Below are positions 1-12,302 of a stretch of 64,000 nt of DNA, piece by piece; position 1 is the first letter of the stretch; every line of letters begins with the position of its first letter. Below the pieces are notes generated by a model, which was not told the DNA's origin, ran no database searches, and saw only the letters and a program-made list of their open reading frames with translations. The stretch comes from Agapetus fuscipes (lineage: Eukaryota > Arthropoda > Insecta > Trichoptera > Glossosomatidae). The position numbers and the translations under genes are program-made. The stretch spans positions 14,637,001 through 14,701,000 of the forward strand of contig OX637332.1 in the NCBI GenBank assembly GCA_951799405.1. Direction: 5' to 3'.

Positions 1-512
1 AACTCAAAAATGTTCCGAACTCATTCTTTTCCAATACAAAGCTATTTTATCGTAAATTATAAACTGAATTCGTAAATAATAAATAACTGCAGTTGCCATT
101 TTTCATGCCAGGTGTTCCCTTAAATAAAATTCACATGCAGCGTCATGCAGTACAAATATTACATAATAATAATAATAATAATGTTAATACACAAACAATA
201 CAAAATATAATATTACATAATAAGTTGTTGATATACAAAATCTTTAAAAAAGGAGTCGTCGCTCGTGTCAACTTTTTTGTTATCTTGTTCACAGAAGTAT
301 ATTCAATAAAAAATGGGAAAAAATACCTCAAAGTATCGGAGAATTGTAAAAATCTTACGAATACTTTTTGAAACTCTTCATTTAAAAAAAAAAGGTTTTT
401 CAGTAAGCTCAGCTTTTAAAAGCACTCGTTGCCAGTTACTGCAAAGGTGAACCAATCAATAAATACTTTATTGTTTGGTCTTTCTTTCTCTCTCTAAAGA
501 GTTTCTCTCTCT

Positions 513-550
513 CAATTTGTAAACCAAGTTAAAACTTGGTTTACAAATTG
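513..550. repeat. Perfect 38-bp palindrome
   Basis: CAATTTGTAAACCAAGTT is followed by AA and then by its exact reverse complement, so the arms are 18 bp with a 2-base centre. It would form a cruciform or a tight RNA hairpin. A CT-rich tract (478-512) lies just upstream. No transposon ends were recognised around it. Confidence 0.9.
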
Positions 551-1002
551 TACACACTATTTTAATTTCCGCTGAATGAAATAAGAGAAGAGAAAATAAG
601 TCACGTACACAAAATGCTTTTTTTTTTTCAATAAATATTTATTTGATCCGAAAAAAACGCGAAAAATAAGATTGAACTCTAAGTTGAACTCTAAGTTAAA
701 AAAACATTTTTTTTATTACCTTTGAGTATCCTTTATACATAGAAATAAAACAACTTGGTTTCTCGATTGCAATTGAGTCAAACAACGATTATATTTTAAA
801 AACAAAGTTTCTTTATTGAATGATTTCATCTATGTATCTATATAACAAAAATGTATAAGGTAGGTACTGAAAACAATACAGTAATAAGTAGTTGTAAATT
901 GTAATGTATTACTGCATTAGTAGAGCAAATAAAAAATGCTGAATATAACCTCTGAATCAAGAAACCTACTTACAAAATATTTTGATGAGCACACAACAAG
1001 AA

Positions 1003-1068
1003 TTGTCGCAGAAATCTGGAAGGCTCAGAGCCTCCCGCACAACGTTTTCCAGAACACCCCATATTGTG
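1003..1068 (-). mobile_element. LINE-z 3' remnant
   Basis: On the minus strand one frame reads ENVVREALSLPDF. This matches the C-terminal tail of the better preserved fragment at about 29372-29530, which reads WMIVVWEALSLQGF and then stop. This is the extreme end of a non-LTR reverse transcriptase ORF. The rest of the element is gone. Confidence 0.5.
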
Positions 1069-1822
1069 AAACCTTAATCTAGTAGATAGAAATATTTTAC
1101 AATGGTTTCCAGCTCTGACGATTTTTTCAGTTCTCCTGTTTTCAAGTGTCGAATGTCCAACTTTTACATACGAGAAGAAAAAAACGTAGGTATGATGATG
1201 GTGATGATTTGTAGAGCGCTGTTTCGTGACTACTGTCACTCCAAGGGCACTTTCGGGCTTGGTATATTTCAAGTTGTGTGCTTTGGAAACCTGCTTCTAA
1301 GGGTAGGAGCAGGTTCTATACAGGGGAAGTAAAAAGTCGAAGAAAAGATTATATTAGAGAGATTGCTTCACTAGGACCACATAAACATCACGTGCTAATT
1401 AATTTAACGTTTGTTTTCCTTATCAGCTTACATCTAACAATACAGAGAGAAAGTTAATATCTTCACTTAGGTACTTGTGTTTACAGGTTGTGCCCCACGC
1501 ATACATTTTTGTTTTAATTTAAATTTATAATACGAACGCACCATGCAGGATGAATGCTAATTAAAGTTATCAAACATTTCTCAGAACGGCTGTATTGGAG
1601 AGCCAAAGGATGATTCTATATTGTGACTACAACTTACAAGATCATCTTTACATTTAAGTGCGTTACTATAAATTCTTCCTGAAATGTAATTACAAAATGT
1701 GCACTTAAGAAAACACAATAAATACTATGAAAAAATATTGTAAAGGTTGTAGTTCTACAAATACCGAGCACATAAAATGTTTCGCATACCATTTATTATG
1801 AGTTTTGTGGATATCACCTTCT

Positions 1823-2078
1823 ACAATCTATAATCTGAGTTGCAAAGATATCTTAAAATTTAAGATTCATATTAAGTGCATGCCCACCAAAAGACATGTG
1901 TAAGTTCGCGCTTACAAATGCTGCATGTGTACTTACAAATTGAAATCCAAACCTCAAATGAACATAGGCCTTGCAACATTTTTCCGATCTTCTCTGAAAT
2001 AGGGGTAATATTAGCAAAGTGCACTATTTTGTAGGTACACTATGGGGGCTCAGCCTTATACCAACCTATAAGTCAAGG
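1823..2078 (-). repeat. R1 repeat, nearly full length
   Basis: Reverse-oriented copy of R1, the ~255-bp family that dominates this window. In forward orientation R1 begins TCCTTGACTTATAGG and ends in TTAGATTAGA- or TTATAGATTATAGA-type tails. Here the tail is at about 1823 and the head (rc of TCCTTGACTTATAGG, slightly changed) at about 2075. It carries the CACATGC/GCATGTG-type centre in a diverged form and a few substitutions in the CCCTG/CAGGG hairpin. Confidence 0.8.
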
Positions 2079-2857
2079 ATTGCAAACAAAAAAAAAATGA
2101 TTTTTTTAAAATTGTTTTTAATGTTTACTTTTGTTAATAACACACATTATGCCTCCTTACACACCCCTGTTTGGACCCTTAAATTAAAACATCGTCTAAA
2201 TTCCACACCATCACGTAAATAGAAAATTGTAATGAAGAAACAACAGCACCGCTAGGGAGTGATTTAGTTTTCATACATTTTTTTTTAATTTACGCAATGG
2301 TGAGGAATCTACGTGATGTTTTATACTGAAACCTTAATTTTCCATTGTTTGCTTAGACTATTTGCTTTATTTATTTTTGTACCTAAATACAACTAATGCG
2401 TTATTTGAGATGAAAAATTTCGCCAGTCAGTTTGATTATTTTCATTTCCCAAGTCGTTATCATTCATCGCAGAAACAAAGCGAGGTCTTTTATCAAGAAC
2501 ACTTTCAGTCGGTAACAAACTCACTCTTGATTTCGTTTTCCGGTCGAGATCGCGTACTACAAGTAAACGTCTATGGGCAAAAGTTCAACTGCATTTAATA
2601 AAAAAAACAACAAAGGAAGGTCTATTCTAGCTCTGAGAATATGCGTATACCTAAATAGCTCTGAGATTAAGTCTTAATAAGATAAAAGTAAATTGTATAC
2701 TTTTATATGATTTTATCTTTATAAATCATTTTGGAAAAATGGTATAAGGTTTTGTCGTTCATAATATATTTTTATGCAGTTAAATGTAAATTCTAATTTC
2801 CGCTTATTAATTTCTAAGTTGTTATGAAACTGTCCTACCCATTCGGTAAAAATTGTT
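2079..2857. other. No gene seen
   Basis: A 78-codon open frame at 2362-2598 has no signal peptide, no family motif and no credible splice context. I treat it as chance. Otherwise AT-rich unique sequence. Confidence 0.5.
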
Positions 2858-2975
2858 CCCTATGTCCCCCCTGTTTCAGGGAAAGTCGGAAGGAGTGAGG
2901 GCTTTTTTTTATAAAGTCTTGGATCTTGCACATGCAGCATGTGCAAGCGCAAACTACATGTGTTTGCCTTAGAGC
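2858..2975 (+). repeat. R1 fragment (central part)
   Basis: Covers the CCCTGTTTCAGGG hairpin and the palindromic centre. The centre here is extended: TTGCACATGC, A, GCATGTGCAA, a perfect 10-bp-arm palindrome. Head and tail are missing. Confidence 0.7.
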
Positions 2976-3148
2976 GTGCATTTAATAAAAATCTTTAGTG
3001 CTTGTATTTCCTTAGAACTTACATTATTAAAAATAGGTTATGGCTATTATAACAAAAAAATAGAGAATATCTGCGTGACTAGAATGATTAAAGTATCGTA
3101 TTTTTACGTAAATAATCTATATTTGATTACTATCAGTTTTGCATCTTT

Positions 3149-3445
3149 ACATCTAAATCTAAATCTAAATCTTATTTTGAGATTCATATTAAATGCATTC
3201 CCACAAGCAGACACGCATAATTTCGCGCTTACACAATACACATGCCGCATGTGGACCTACAATATAAAAATCCCAATCTCAAATGAACATAAGCCCTGCA
3301 ACTCTTGCCGACCTTCCCTGAAGCAGGGGTGACATTGGCAAAGTGAACCATAAACAATAAAATACAAACCTCAAATAAACATGAGGTCTGTAACCTTTGC
3401 CGAATTTTCCTGAAACAGTATTGACATCGGTAAAGTTCAACCAAT
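3149..3445 (-). repeat. R1 copy plus a second partial R1
   Basis: A reverse copy (3149-3355) starts in a CTAAATCTAAAT tail and stops inside the TTTGCCAATGTCACC segment. It is followed within about 10 bp by a second reverse fragment (3366-3445) that again covers the CAAATG...GCAA...GTGAA part. Two insertions or an internal duplication explain the repetition. Confidence 0.75.
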
Positions 3446-3673
3446 TAATAAACAAATCACTTATAATCTACTTAAGGATTTTTTTTTTGTAATTTTTTAA
3501 TGAAGAATTGTCCTTTATTGAAGTTTTACCACTGGTATAAAACATCCTAGAAGTTATATGTTACGGCTAAAATACATTTTCATACACAAAGGACTACATA
3601 CCAACTACAAAGTAAACGCAATTCACTAACCTATTTTGCCTGGTCAGAAAAAGGTAAAATCATCAATTACTGA

Positions 3674-3702
3674 TTCATTGTATTATAATATAATACAATG
3701 AA
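3674..3702. repeat. Perfect 29-bp AT-rich palindrome
   Basis: TTCATTGTATTATA, one A, then the exact reverse complement (14-bp arms). It is followed by an (AT)n run at 3713-3726. This could be a cruciform-prone site or a relic of a small element. Confidence 0.85.
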
Positions 3703-3741
3703 ATAGTAATTATATATATATATATATTTTTTCTTATAAAA

Positions 3742-3935
3742 ATAGATTAGAGGAAAGGAATGCAATCCACCAACCTATTTTACCTGGCCAGTTGTCTTCA
3801 TGCGAAAGCAGAAGCTTGTGTGCATGCAACGGCATCTGTTGAACCAGGGTCGAAGTTATCGTCGCGGGATTCGAACCAGCGTTATCCGGTTTCAAATAAC
3901 CTGTCTTGATCCCCGCGGCTATAACACCGACCTTT
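3742..3935 (-). mobile_element. SINE-c (tRNA-related)
   Basis: Nearly the same ~195-bp block recurs at 47665-47882 in the same orientation. On the minus strand it contains a good pol III B box, GGTTCGAATCCC, preceded by a weak A-box region. The far end reads GGTTGGTGGATTGCATTCC on that strand. Both copies are preceded by an (AT)n tract, which may be the element's tail or its target. Confidence 0.65.
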
Positions 3936-3974
3936 TATAATATTCGAATGAATTATTAATTAATAACTACCCAA

Positions 3975-4088
3975 TAGTATCTGTTGAACCAGGGTCAAAG
4001 TTATCGTCGGTAGGACACGGTTTGAACTTGCGCTTGTTACAATAACGCAAATTTGAGTGCCAACGCCTTATCCGCTCGACCATACCAG
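3975..4088 (-). mobile_element. SINE-c-related fragment
   Basis: Shares CTGTTGAACCAGGGTC and AGTTATCGTCG with SINE-c, then diverges. It has tRNA-gene-like reverse sequence (TTATCCGCTCGACCATACCA). Probably a second subfamily of the same SINE or an old tRNA-derived relic. Confidence 0.4.
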
Positions 4089-4089
4089 C

Positions 4090-5357
4090 AGCTTAGGGTA
4101 CCTATATTATAATACCTGAAGTCCATCTAGTTCAAGAACTCGCGTCAAATCGATCTTAATGGGTTCACGACCAAAGGGGTTCATAAAAAATGATAATATA
4201 AAACAGTGGAGAGGAAAATACGAATTGCATTTTGTACTCCGTGATCTGTGGAATTGCATTTGTATTTCTCTGCCCGCATCTCGATGTTATATTACATTCG
4301 CGTCAAAAACATACGATTTCATCCACACAGAATTGAGAATGCACACAATGGAAGATGGTTTGAGCATAATTCACTATAAACTTAAACATCTGAATAAATT
4401 ACTATTATTTATGATTTTTACACAGATACCCGAGTAATTTATGGTCAAAATTTACATAAAGTACAACAAATTGATTTTCACTGTGTTTATTTTGTATTTA
4501 GAATGCGCTGAATTAAATGTTGATACTTGTTGGTGGTACTTACGAAGAATTCTGTATATGTTTTGCTGTTTTTTTTATAAAGTTTTTATGTTAAGTAGAT
4601 TGTTTCGAGGGCACTGTCTTGTCCTAGTTGTAAAAAATCGTTTCCGAAGGGGGATGAAATAAAAAAGGATTCATAAAATCAAAAAATTCCGCAGTACATT
4701 CTCAGATTAAATGATTATAGGTAACCATTATACATTGCCCAACTTTGAAAGAAGCAGCACAGAAAAAGGTTAATACATTTTTATTGAAAATTACATAGAA
4801 ATATACTTGATGGTCTGTGGACCGAAAATAATTGTATTTTTTTCCAAAAACAATATTATAAATAAATAATCTAATGAGTAAAAAAAACAAGTTATTCTTT
4901 CAATCTCTTTGTAATTTATAGAATTGACTAAAAACTTAAGATGATGTGTTCCTGGATTTGAAGAAATGTATTTACTGTTACATAAGTGATTGAGCAATAG
5001 TGAACGTTATGAAAACTGCAAATAAGCACAATGCTAACAAAAATAAGTGTAATTTTCAAATTTAGTTACGGCTGGGTACTGTTTATTGTTTTCTTGGAAT
5101 TTGCAAGAATTTTAGGCAAACAATGGAGTTTTCAGGCGCTAATGTGGGGAACCGTCACAAATCATATCAGCAGAGAGCGTCCATACACGAGACGCAGCTT
5201 ACAGCTTGTGCATCTACTCACATTCATGACACTTTTACCTGCGGGAAAAGTGACAACTTACGTCGGAAGCAAAATAGTTCAGCTAGCCAAGTTCAAAAAC
5301 TTCAAGTAAATAAATTGCATTCCACACGCAGATTGAAGTCGATTTATTGCAGTAAGT
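4090..5357. other. No gene seen
   Basis: Several open frames of 60-92 codons overlap on both strands. None has a domain, signal peptide with consistent codon use, or matching splice sites that I can defend. Confidence 0.5.
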
Positions 5358-5593
5358 CTAATCTAATCTAAGTTGCATAGATGTGTAACATTGGGATTCA
5401 CATTATATGCATTCTTACAAGCAGACACGTATAAGTTCGCGCTAGCACATGTCGCATATGAACCTACCTACAACATAAAAACCTAATTCTCAAATGAACA
5501 TAAGTCCTGCAACTCTTGCCGAGTGACATTGGCAAAGTGAACATTTTTTTACAGTATGGGTGATCAGCTTAATACTAACCTATTAGTCAAGGA
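5358..5593 (-). repeat. R1 repeat, nearly full length
   Basis: The tail at the left carries TCTAATCTAATCTAAG and the head at the right ends in AGTCAAGGAA. Part of the CCCTG/CAGGG hairpin segment is deleted, so this copy could not fold the central hairpin. Confidence 0.8.
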
Positions 5594-5639
5594 ACTATCG
5601 AGTTATAAGTTATCATTCCAAATATTCCATAACTAAATC

Positions 5640-5885
5640 AGTTTATTTGTTGAAGTGGCGTTATGCTTGCTGTGTGCGTTGCTTTCCTAGCGGATGTTAT
5701 CGTGCGGCTAGTGACCCGGTGTGAAGATCGTCTCTCGGTTCATGGCTCACGGCGTGGATATCGCAGATCATGGTGTGACACGATGCCATCAATTAACTGC
5801 TGCCAACGCTGCCAGTCCCTAGGGCTGTGGCGTCATACTAGTGTAATATCGTAACAAGCTGGTGCAGCATTATCGCAATTCCCAC
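5640..5885. other. GC-richer island of unknown origin
   Basis: About 240 bp with clearly higher GC than its surroundings, sitting between two R1 pieces. It contains a 63-codon open frame (5663-5854, +) with six cysteines but no recognisable domain. It may be the remains of a foreign or mobile element. Confidence 0.35.
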
Positions 5886-5901
5886 ACCCGCAATAGTACT
5901 T

Positions 5902-5972
5902 CTAAATCTAATTCTAAACCTAAGTTGCGAAGATATATATCATTTGAGATTCATATTAAATGCATTCCCTGA
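5902..5972 (-). repeat. R1 tail fragment
   Basis: Only the tail-proximal part (CTAAGTTGCRAAGATATAT through AATGCATTCCC) is present. Confidence 0.65.
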
Positions 5973-6424
5973 ACAGAACTGTTCATCAATACTTTGTTTT
6001 TTGGGAACGCGAACAGAGGCAAATATTTCACGGATCATTTTTAAATTGTCATTAAACGGGAGATTGACGACCACAGAGAAATTGGTGAGAGGAATCTTTC
6101 ATGTCAATATATCAAAAACTAAAAAGTGTACTGAGATGAAGGGTGAGAGAGAGAGAGTTTCTCAGAAGAATTCTCAATTTTGAATATTTGTTATGTATTT
6201 TTCCTTTTGTCTCTAAAATAATTGTTTTTCTTTGACAATTTTTCTTTTTAAATAGCCATGTATAATTTCTCTTTTTATTTTATGTAATTATTAAGCGTTT
6301 TTCTTTATTATTGTAAATCCATTCTTCGAATACGTATATATATTTTTTATTTTATCTTGTGCTCTGTTTCAATAGATTTAACTAAACTAATTATGGAAAA
6401 TTCACTGGTTGATCATGTTGTGTA
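5973..6424. other. No gene seen
   Basis: AT-rich sequence with a GAGAGA tract near 6147-6157. An open frame at 5944-6183 starts inside R1 sequence and is chance. Confidence 0.5.
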
Positions 6425-6426
6425 TG

Positions 6427-6670
6427 TTCCTTGACTTACAGGTTGGTATGCGGCTGACCATCCATGCTGTAGAAGATGGTTCACTTTGCCAATGTCACCG
6501 CTGTTTCAGGGGAGGTCGGCAAGAGTTGCAGGGTTTATGTTCATTTGAGATTTAGGTTTTCTATACTGTAAGTCAACATGTGGTATGTGCAAGCGCGAAC
6601 TTATACGTGTCTGCTTGTAAAAATACATTTAATGTGAATCCCTTTACAACTTAGATTAGATTAGATTAGA
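6427..6670 (+). repeat. R1 repeat, full length
   Basis: Runs from TCCTTGACTTACAGG to a (TTAGA)n tail followed by an A run. It shows the TTGCC...GGCAA outer stem enclosing the central hairpin; here the hairpin strand reads GCTGTTTCAGGGG. Confidence 0.85.
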
Positions 6671-7205
6671 AAAAAAAACTGTTTTTCCCCCAAAAAATAG
6701 GTGGTCGTCGACGCTAAATGGATAGAACACATAGAGAAGAATAAGAATTAAGTAATATTTTGTTACACGTAAATCAAATCGTAAGTCAAGATTTTCACAA
6801 CTTGACGAAAAATGTGAAGTCCTTTCTGCTCGTAAAGGAGATAAATATTCAAGTATTATAAGTCAAAGAACTCTGTACATAATATCACATCATAAACATT
6901 ATTATCTCTTCCAATACGCTGGTTGTTTATTATTTTTCTAATCGCCTGCAAAAAACTCTATTACTTATCCGGCTCCATGTAATATTTTTATTATCACTTA
7001 ACCGGCCGGCGGTGGAACACGTAATTACAGTGAATCAACTTGTATCTACCGCATCAATCATTCTCGCTTCAGATGAATGACTGATCTTTCACGAGTAACG
7101 GTCTTAATCTCCTGCATATTTGTATATACTAGTTGTCTTAGATCGAAAGACAAATTCTGGCCTTAACCGAAAGCGAGTAAGTCTCTACTCTCTTTTGTTT
7201 CAACA
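6671..7205. other. No gene seen
   Basis: Unique AT-rich sequence with a short GC patch (AACCGGCCGGCGG at about 7000-7012). Nothing recognised. Confidence 0.5.
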
Positions 7206-7206
7206 T

Positions 7207-7472
7207 TATAACTGTAATGTAGTTCCTTCACTTATAGGTTGGTATGCGCCTGACCACCCATGCTGTAAAAAATGGCTCACTTCGCCAATGTCATCCCTGT
7301 TTCACGGAAGGACGGCAAGATTTGCAGGGTGTATGTACTTATGAAATTTGGGTTTTTGTGATGTAGGTTCACATGCGGCATGTGCAAGCGCGAACTTGTA
7401 CGTGTCTGCTTGTGAGAATGTATATAATGTGAATCCCCAATGTAACATATCTTTGCAACTTAGATTAGATAA
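7207..7472 (+). repeat. R1 repeat, full length
   Basis: Begins TCCTTCACTTATAGG and ends in TTAGATTAGATAAG. The centre is CACATGC-G-GCATGTG, a perfect 7-bp-arm hairpin. Confidence 0.85.
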
Positions 7473-8799
7473 GCTTAGAACGAAGGTGAGTATTCATGTG
7501 AGATGAAGGAAGGCAGAAAATAAAAAAGTGTACATTTGATTTTCAATTTGAGAGCTATATTTGAAAATAAAGTCAATATCGAAGTCGTCTTATTTATTTT
7601 GGTATCAGGAATTCGTTTAACTCTTGTTTTCTAGGTTATTTGAATGTTTAGATTTTATTGTAATATCTATTTAGTATTTTTTTAATTGAATACGTCAAAA
7701 CAATAAGGAACCACAAAAGAAAAATATATTCAAAATAATAGCCTGCAGTTGCTGTAAAGGCCTCGGTTTTTGGATATATTGATAAAAAAAAATATAAATA
7801 ATGAAACTTATATTTTTATATAAATCTATATATAAAAAAGTTTTATTTACTTTTACAATACCTGGGTTAATGCTGGTTATCGATGACCGACATTGCAGGC
7901 GGCCCTTGAGGTGTTATAAAAAAAAGGAGCACTCAATTCATTAGAAAAATTTGTTCAAATGATGACTGTAAAAAGTCCTGAAAATTCACAGATATCTCTA
8001 TATTTTTTCGCTGAAATCACAACTGCGGAAAAAACTCAGTATTTAGAAAAACCCGAAAAATTTGTCGCTAACTTACCGACTATTACCACACACCAAAACA
8101 TATCCATATACATAATATATAAGTTTATACTTCCTACTAATTTGCGGTAGAGAAAAAAAATACTTTTGTTCTGTTCCTTCGTGAATTTCTTGGTCTGATT
8201 CGTTAATATATGAGAAAAAATTGTGATAATGAAAGATTCGCTGCCTGAAAGTTATATGGTTGAAAATCTCATATCTGCGACGTATTGCGTTGGAAAATTC
8301 CTACCTTCTGCAGTTTATAATTTCAGGCAAGATAGAAGTACAGCGGGAAGCTGGCAGAAGGTAGGCCTCGTGGCTGCGCAGTGTACGAGACAAGTCTGGG
8401 ATGAGAGTTGTGGAGGAGCTGTTCCGGACAGTGCAAGACCATGAAGTGTTCATAGCGGTGATTGCCAACGTCGGGAAGACCTGACAGGGTACTCATAGGA
8501 GAAGAATGGAAAAGTAGATTACAGAAAGATAATTATTAATAAGCTGCAAAAATAAAATATGATGTACATAGAATACTTTAATTGGTGATCTTTTTTCAAT
8601 GTCATCCACAAATATTCAAAGGTAATTTTGTATTTGTTGTAATGTTCATACAGTAATTTTTTTACATTATTAATCATCTTTCTACCACAAAAAATATGCC
8701 CTTCGACTACAAAGAAGCCATTATAAAATTAACGTGTTTATAAAAAAAAGCTCAATTCTATTTTTAATCGATTGCCCTTTCTCTATTGATTCTCTAATA
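7473..8799. other. Mostly unique, possible LINE relic inside
   Basis: AT-rich sequence without a gene. Between about 8340 and 8490 a GC-richer patch reads on + as RVVEELFRTVQDHEVFIAV, ending NVGKT and a stop. This loosely resembles the C-terminal tails of non-LTR elements, but I cannot assign a family. Confidence 0.35.
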
Positions 8800-9000
8800 G
8801 TGCATGGCATTCGGCGGCCCACCGATTATGTAAAAGTTTGGTCACTTTTTCCAATGCCACCCCTATTTCTGGTAAAATCGGCATGATCTAACTAAAGAGC
8901 TGTATACAGGTAAGTACCCACTTAAACTTGTTTGCTAGTGAGCATGCACTTAATATGAATCTCAAATGTTAACGTACCTCTATACTTGTAGCTTACATTA
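8800..9000 (+). repeat. Old, diverged R1 copy
   Basis: The order of R1 landmarks is kept (GGTCACTTTTTCCAATGCCA, then CTTGTTTGCTAGTGAGCATG, then AATATGAATCTCAAATG), but many substitutions and a deleted middle mark it as one of the oldest copies. Confidence 0.6.
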
Positions 9001-9026
9001 CTTAGGTACTACAGAGAATTGAAGTA

Positions 9027-9284
9027 TCCAATCCAATCCAATCTAAGCTGCAAAGATATATATATCATTTAAGATTTATATTAAATGCATTCCCACAAGC
9101 AGACATGTATAATTTCGCGCTAACACATGCCGCATGTGGACCTACAATATAAAAACTCAATCTTAAATAAACATAAGCCCTGCAACTCTTGCCGTCCTTC
9201 CCTGAAACAGGGGTGACATTGGCAAAGTGAACCATTTTTTACAGTATGGGTGGTCAGCCGTATACCAACCTATAAGTCAAGGAA
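9027..9284 (-). repeat. R1 repeat, full length, young subfamily
   Basis: It shares TTCGCGCTAACACATGCCGC with the copies at 14174 and 33938, against GCGCTTACACATG in most others. This marks a distinct recent subfamily. Head and (TCTAA)n tail are both present. Confidence 0.88.
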
Positions 9285-11389
9285 CACGAAGTAGATATTG
9301 AAAAAAGTAACATCCTGCGGAATGAAAGCTCAATAGTGAAGGAAAATTAGTAAATAAATTTCTGTGTGAAAATATATTGTCGTAGATAAGAATATTGGTG
9401 AACGGTTAAGCAACATTATAAAAGGAGACAATGCGGTGTTTGTTACACTTAATCAATTGTTAGCCGTGAACTTATCATCTCAGATTATCTTTTGGGAAAT
9501 CGTGTAATAAAAGTTGTGTTTTTCGTTCACTTTCTTTTTCGTTTGATGCTGTTATAACAGAATTGGTGGCTTAATAAAAACGACGATTTTCATGGTAGCG
9601 ATCAATGAACAAGACTTGATATTGAACTGGTTCCATAGACTCCACGAATATTTATCTGATCAATGAGAAAAATGTGAGCATTCGGTAAAAACAAAAGTGA
9701 CAGTATATTTTGCAATGCTAACCATATTACATCAACACAACCAGTAGAAATATGTCAAAAGATTTATACATGAATGAAGGGGGAATCTCTAAAGAAAAAA
9801 AAAATCATATCCAAAATTTCTTACTTGCCTTATGCACATAGAAAATACTTTTTTTTTTTTTTTTTAATATTACACTTAAGTAGTAAAATATTTATGATAC
9901 TATTATTTGAGTCGTATAAATGCAAACGCCGGCAATTCCTTACGCGATGATTTTGAGAAAAATAAACGGCGTTTGCACGGAATCATACTTTTTCAATTAA
10001 AATTACGAAGGATTAAGTGAGGTGTTCATCACATTGCACACAGCAAATGATTTGTTACACTACGCAGAATCAAATTCAATAATTATCTCAAAAATCATAA
10101 AATTTGGAGATGACGGCGTTTGCAGTTATATGACTCATTTATACTATTACTATTGTGGTACACAAAATAAGTCAATGCGCTGGTATGTATGAAACCTCTG
10201 CATTTCCAAAACTGGGTCCTTTGAGAAATTATTTTCCTAACTAAATTATTCATAAATGTCAAAAAAAAAAAAAAAAATTCCACAAGTGAGTGATAACTTT
10301 ATTTAGTTATTGGATGATTAGTTTATTTCATGAATTCATTTTGTTACATTTTCTAATATAAAAATCAAATAAAGGGACATCGAGATTTATAATAAAATGT
10401 TTTTTTTCATTGAAATAAAACATAAATTTCGCCCATCCGCAAACGATATTCATTGTTTTTGTTTTTAAGATTTCTTTCTACAAAAATACTATCTGGGATA
10501 TTTTGGCTTATTTCGTGTATACTCGTACTATACACAATTATTTTATATTTTAAACACCACAGAGGTCACTCTTTTACAATTACTTTTTTCTCTGCATTCG
10601 ATCAAATCTTCTGTTTGGAATATTCACTAACCAGTTGTATTATTTTTTTTAATTAAAAAAATACTAATACTCGTATTTTTATAATGAATTTTACTCGTGT
10701 TAGAATTTTATTAAAAAATGCTAATACTCGTATTAGTATTTTTTATGTTATTATAAATGAGAAGAAAATGATTCCCTCACCAATGATTTATAATTATAAA
10801 TTAATTTAAAATAAATATAGAACAAATTAAACAACTCTAATTCATTACACTAGTTTGATGCGATGGTCCAGCGTATCTATTTTTGAAATGATATTAATTG
10901 CATTTTTACACTTTCCCTGTCGAAAGTGAAATCACACGCCCCCGTAAAATATCAATCCGGATTAGAATAATATTCGCATGCTATAAAATACTTTTGTTTT
11001 ACTACCAATAGACAGCTGCGTATCAATTTGTTAATCTTACTAGTGTAGTTCGGGGAATATTCAAATACGATCCGAACCTTTCTACTCACAAAAAACCGGT
11101 ACTAAAATTGTATCGACATTTAATTTTATGACCGGTTTTAATAGAAATGATAAACGTGAAATTTTATGATAAGTGAATGAAAATATGTTTATGTGGTTGT
11201 AAGTGTAATATTTTTCAATTACTAATTTTCATACATTAATTGGTGGTACTATGATTGAATTATGTGGAAACATTAAATTTCTATGTACGTATAATAAATT
11301 ATATTAGTGATCGATATTTTCTTCACAAACCCCAATTGAATACATTAATGGAGGCTGGAAGGGCCGCTTGATAAGTTTGAAATATTTTG
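9285..11389. other. Two kilobases without a gene
   Basis: Highly AT-rich. Open frames (10095-10283 minus, 10453-10656 plus) are homopolymer-driven. TACTCGTATT-like motifs recur around 10660-10745 in both orientations. I see no coding, RNA or clear mobile feature. Confidence 0.5.
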
Positions 11390-11390
11390 T

Positions 11391-11640
11391 TCCTTGACTG
11401 ATGAGGTTGGTATGAGGCTGACCACCCGTGCTATAAAAATCGGTTCACTTTTGCCAATGCCACCCCGGTTCAGGGAACGGCGGCAGGAGTTGCAAGGTTT
11501 ATGTTCATGTGAGGTTTTGCTTATTTGTATGCACACATGCAGAATGGGTAGGCGCGAACCTACATTTGCCTGTCTGTGGGCATGCATTTAATATGAGCCT
11601 TAAATGTTAACATATCTTTGCAGCTTAGATTATAGATTAT
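11391..11640 (+). repeat. R1 repeat, GGCGCGAACC subfamily
   Basis: Differs from the common form: GGAACGGCGGCAGGAGTTGC and TTGTATGCACACATGCAG, with the tail TTATAGATTATATATG. It pairs closely with the copy at 49528-49780, giving a second well-defined subfamily. Confidence 0.85.
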
Positions 11641-11833
11641 ATATGTAGTTGAAGTTCTCCTAAAGTTTATTTATTATATTTGTAAAATAAATCAAGAAAA
11701 AAATACCAAAACTTTTAAATACAGCAGAGTACGATCTCTTGGGTCTATCGGGGATTTTTCGATATATTTTAATAACTAATGGAACTCTATTTGAACAAAA
11801 ACAGATTTATATTTATTATGTGTACCTATTAAT

Positions 11834-11890
11834 TGAACCCTGCAACTCCTGCCACCCTTCCTTGACACAGGAGTGACATTGACATAGTTA
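11834..11890 (-). repeat. R1 fragment
   Basis: Only the CCTGCAACTCCTGCC through GTGACATTGACA part is preserved. Confidence 0.6.
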
Positions 11891-12302
11891 TTATCGGCAC
11901 AATTGTTTATACCTACTCATAATTCATAAACAAATCAACTGATTGCTTTCAGACTGGACGTTATCTACTTACAGTAATACCTACACCTACCACACAAATT
12001 AAAATAATATACATATTCTCGTATGATCTCTAACATAGAAAGTGTACATTTAATGTGAAGAAATCTGTAAATAAGAAAGAATAATATAAGAATATACTAA
12101 GATATATTATTAACAAAGTACGTTCTGATTTTTACTCTTTTTGTGTTGGTCATTGTCAAGTTGAAATAACGTTCGGCTTGAAAAATACTTGTTTGAAATT
12201 ATCGCTACAATGCAATACTTACAAAGTGTATTTTTAGAGCTTGACAAAAAATACATCTTTACTAGCTTATAGCTCATTGTTTTTAATCTATTGAAAAATT
12301 GT
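11891..12302. other. No gene seen
   Basis: AT-rich sequence. A minus-strand open frame (12110-12364) runs into the G-rich element that follows and is not credible as a gene. Confidence 0.5.

Larger units (their letters stand above)
1..1822. other. Gene-free AT-rich stretch
   Basis: No reading frame here looks like a gene: the open frames are short, of simple composition and unlike any family I know. The stretch holds the 38-bp palindrome at 513-550 and a short LINE remnant at about 1003-1068, both listed separately. The rest is low-complexity A/T sequence in which I see nothing. Confidence 0.6.
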
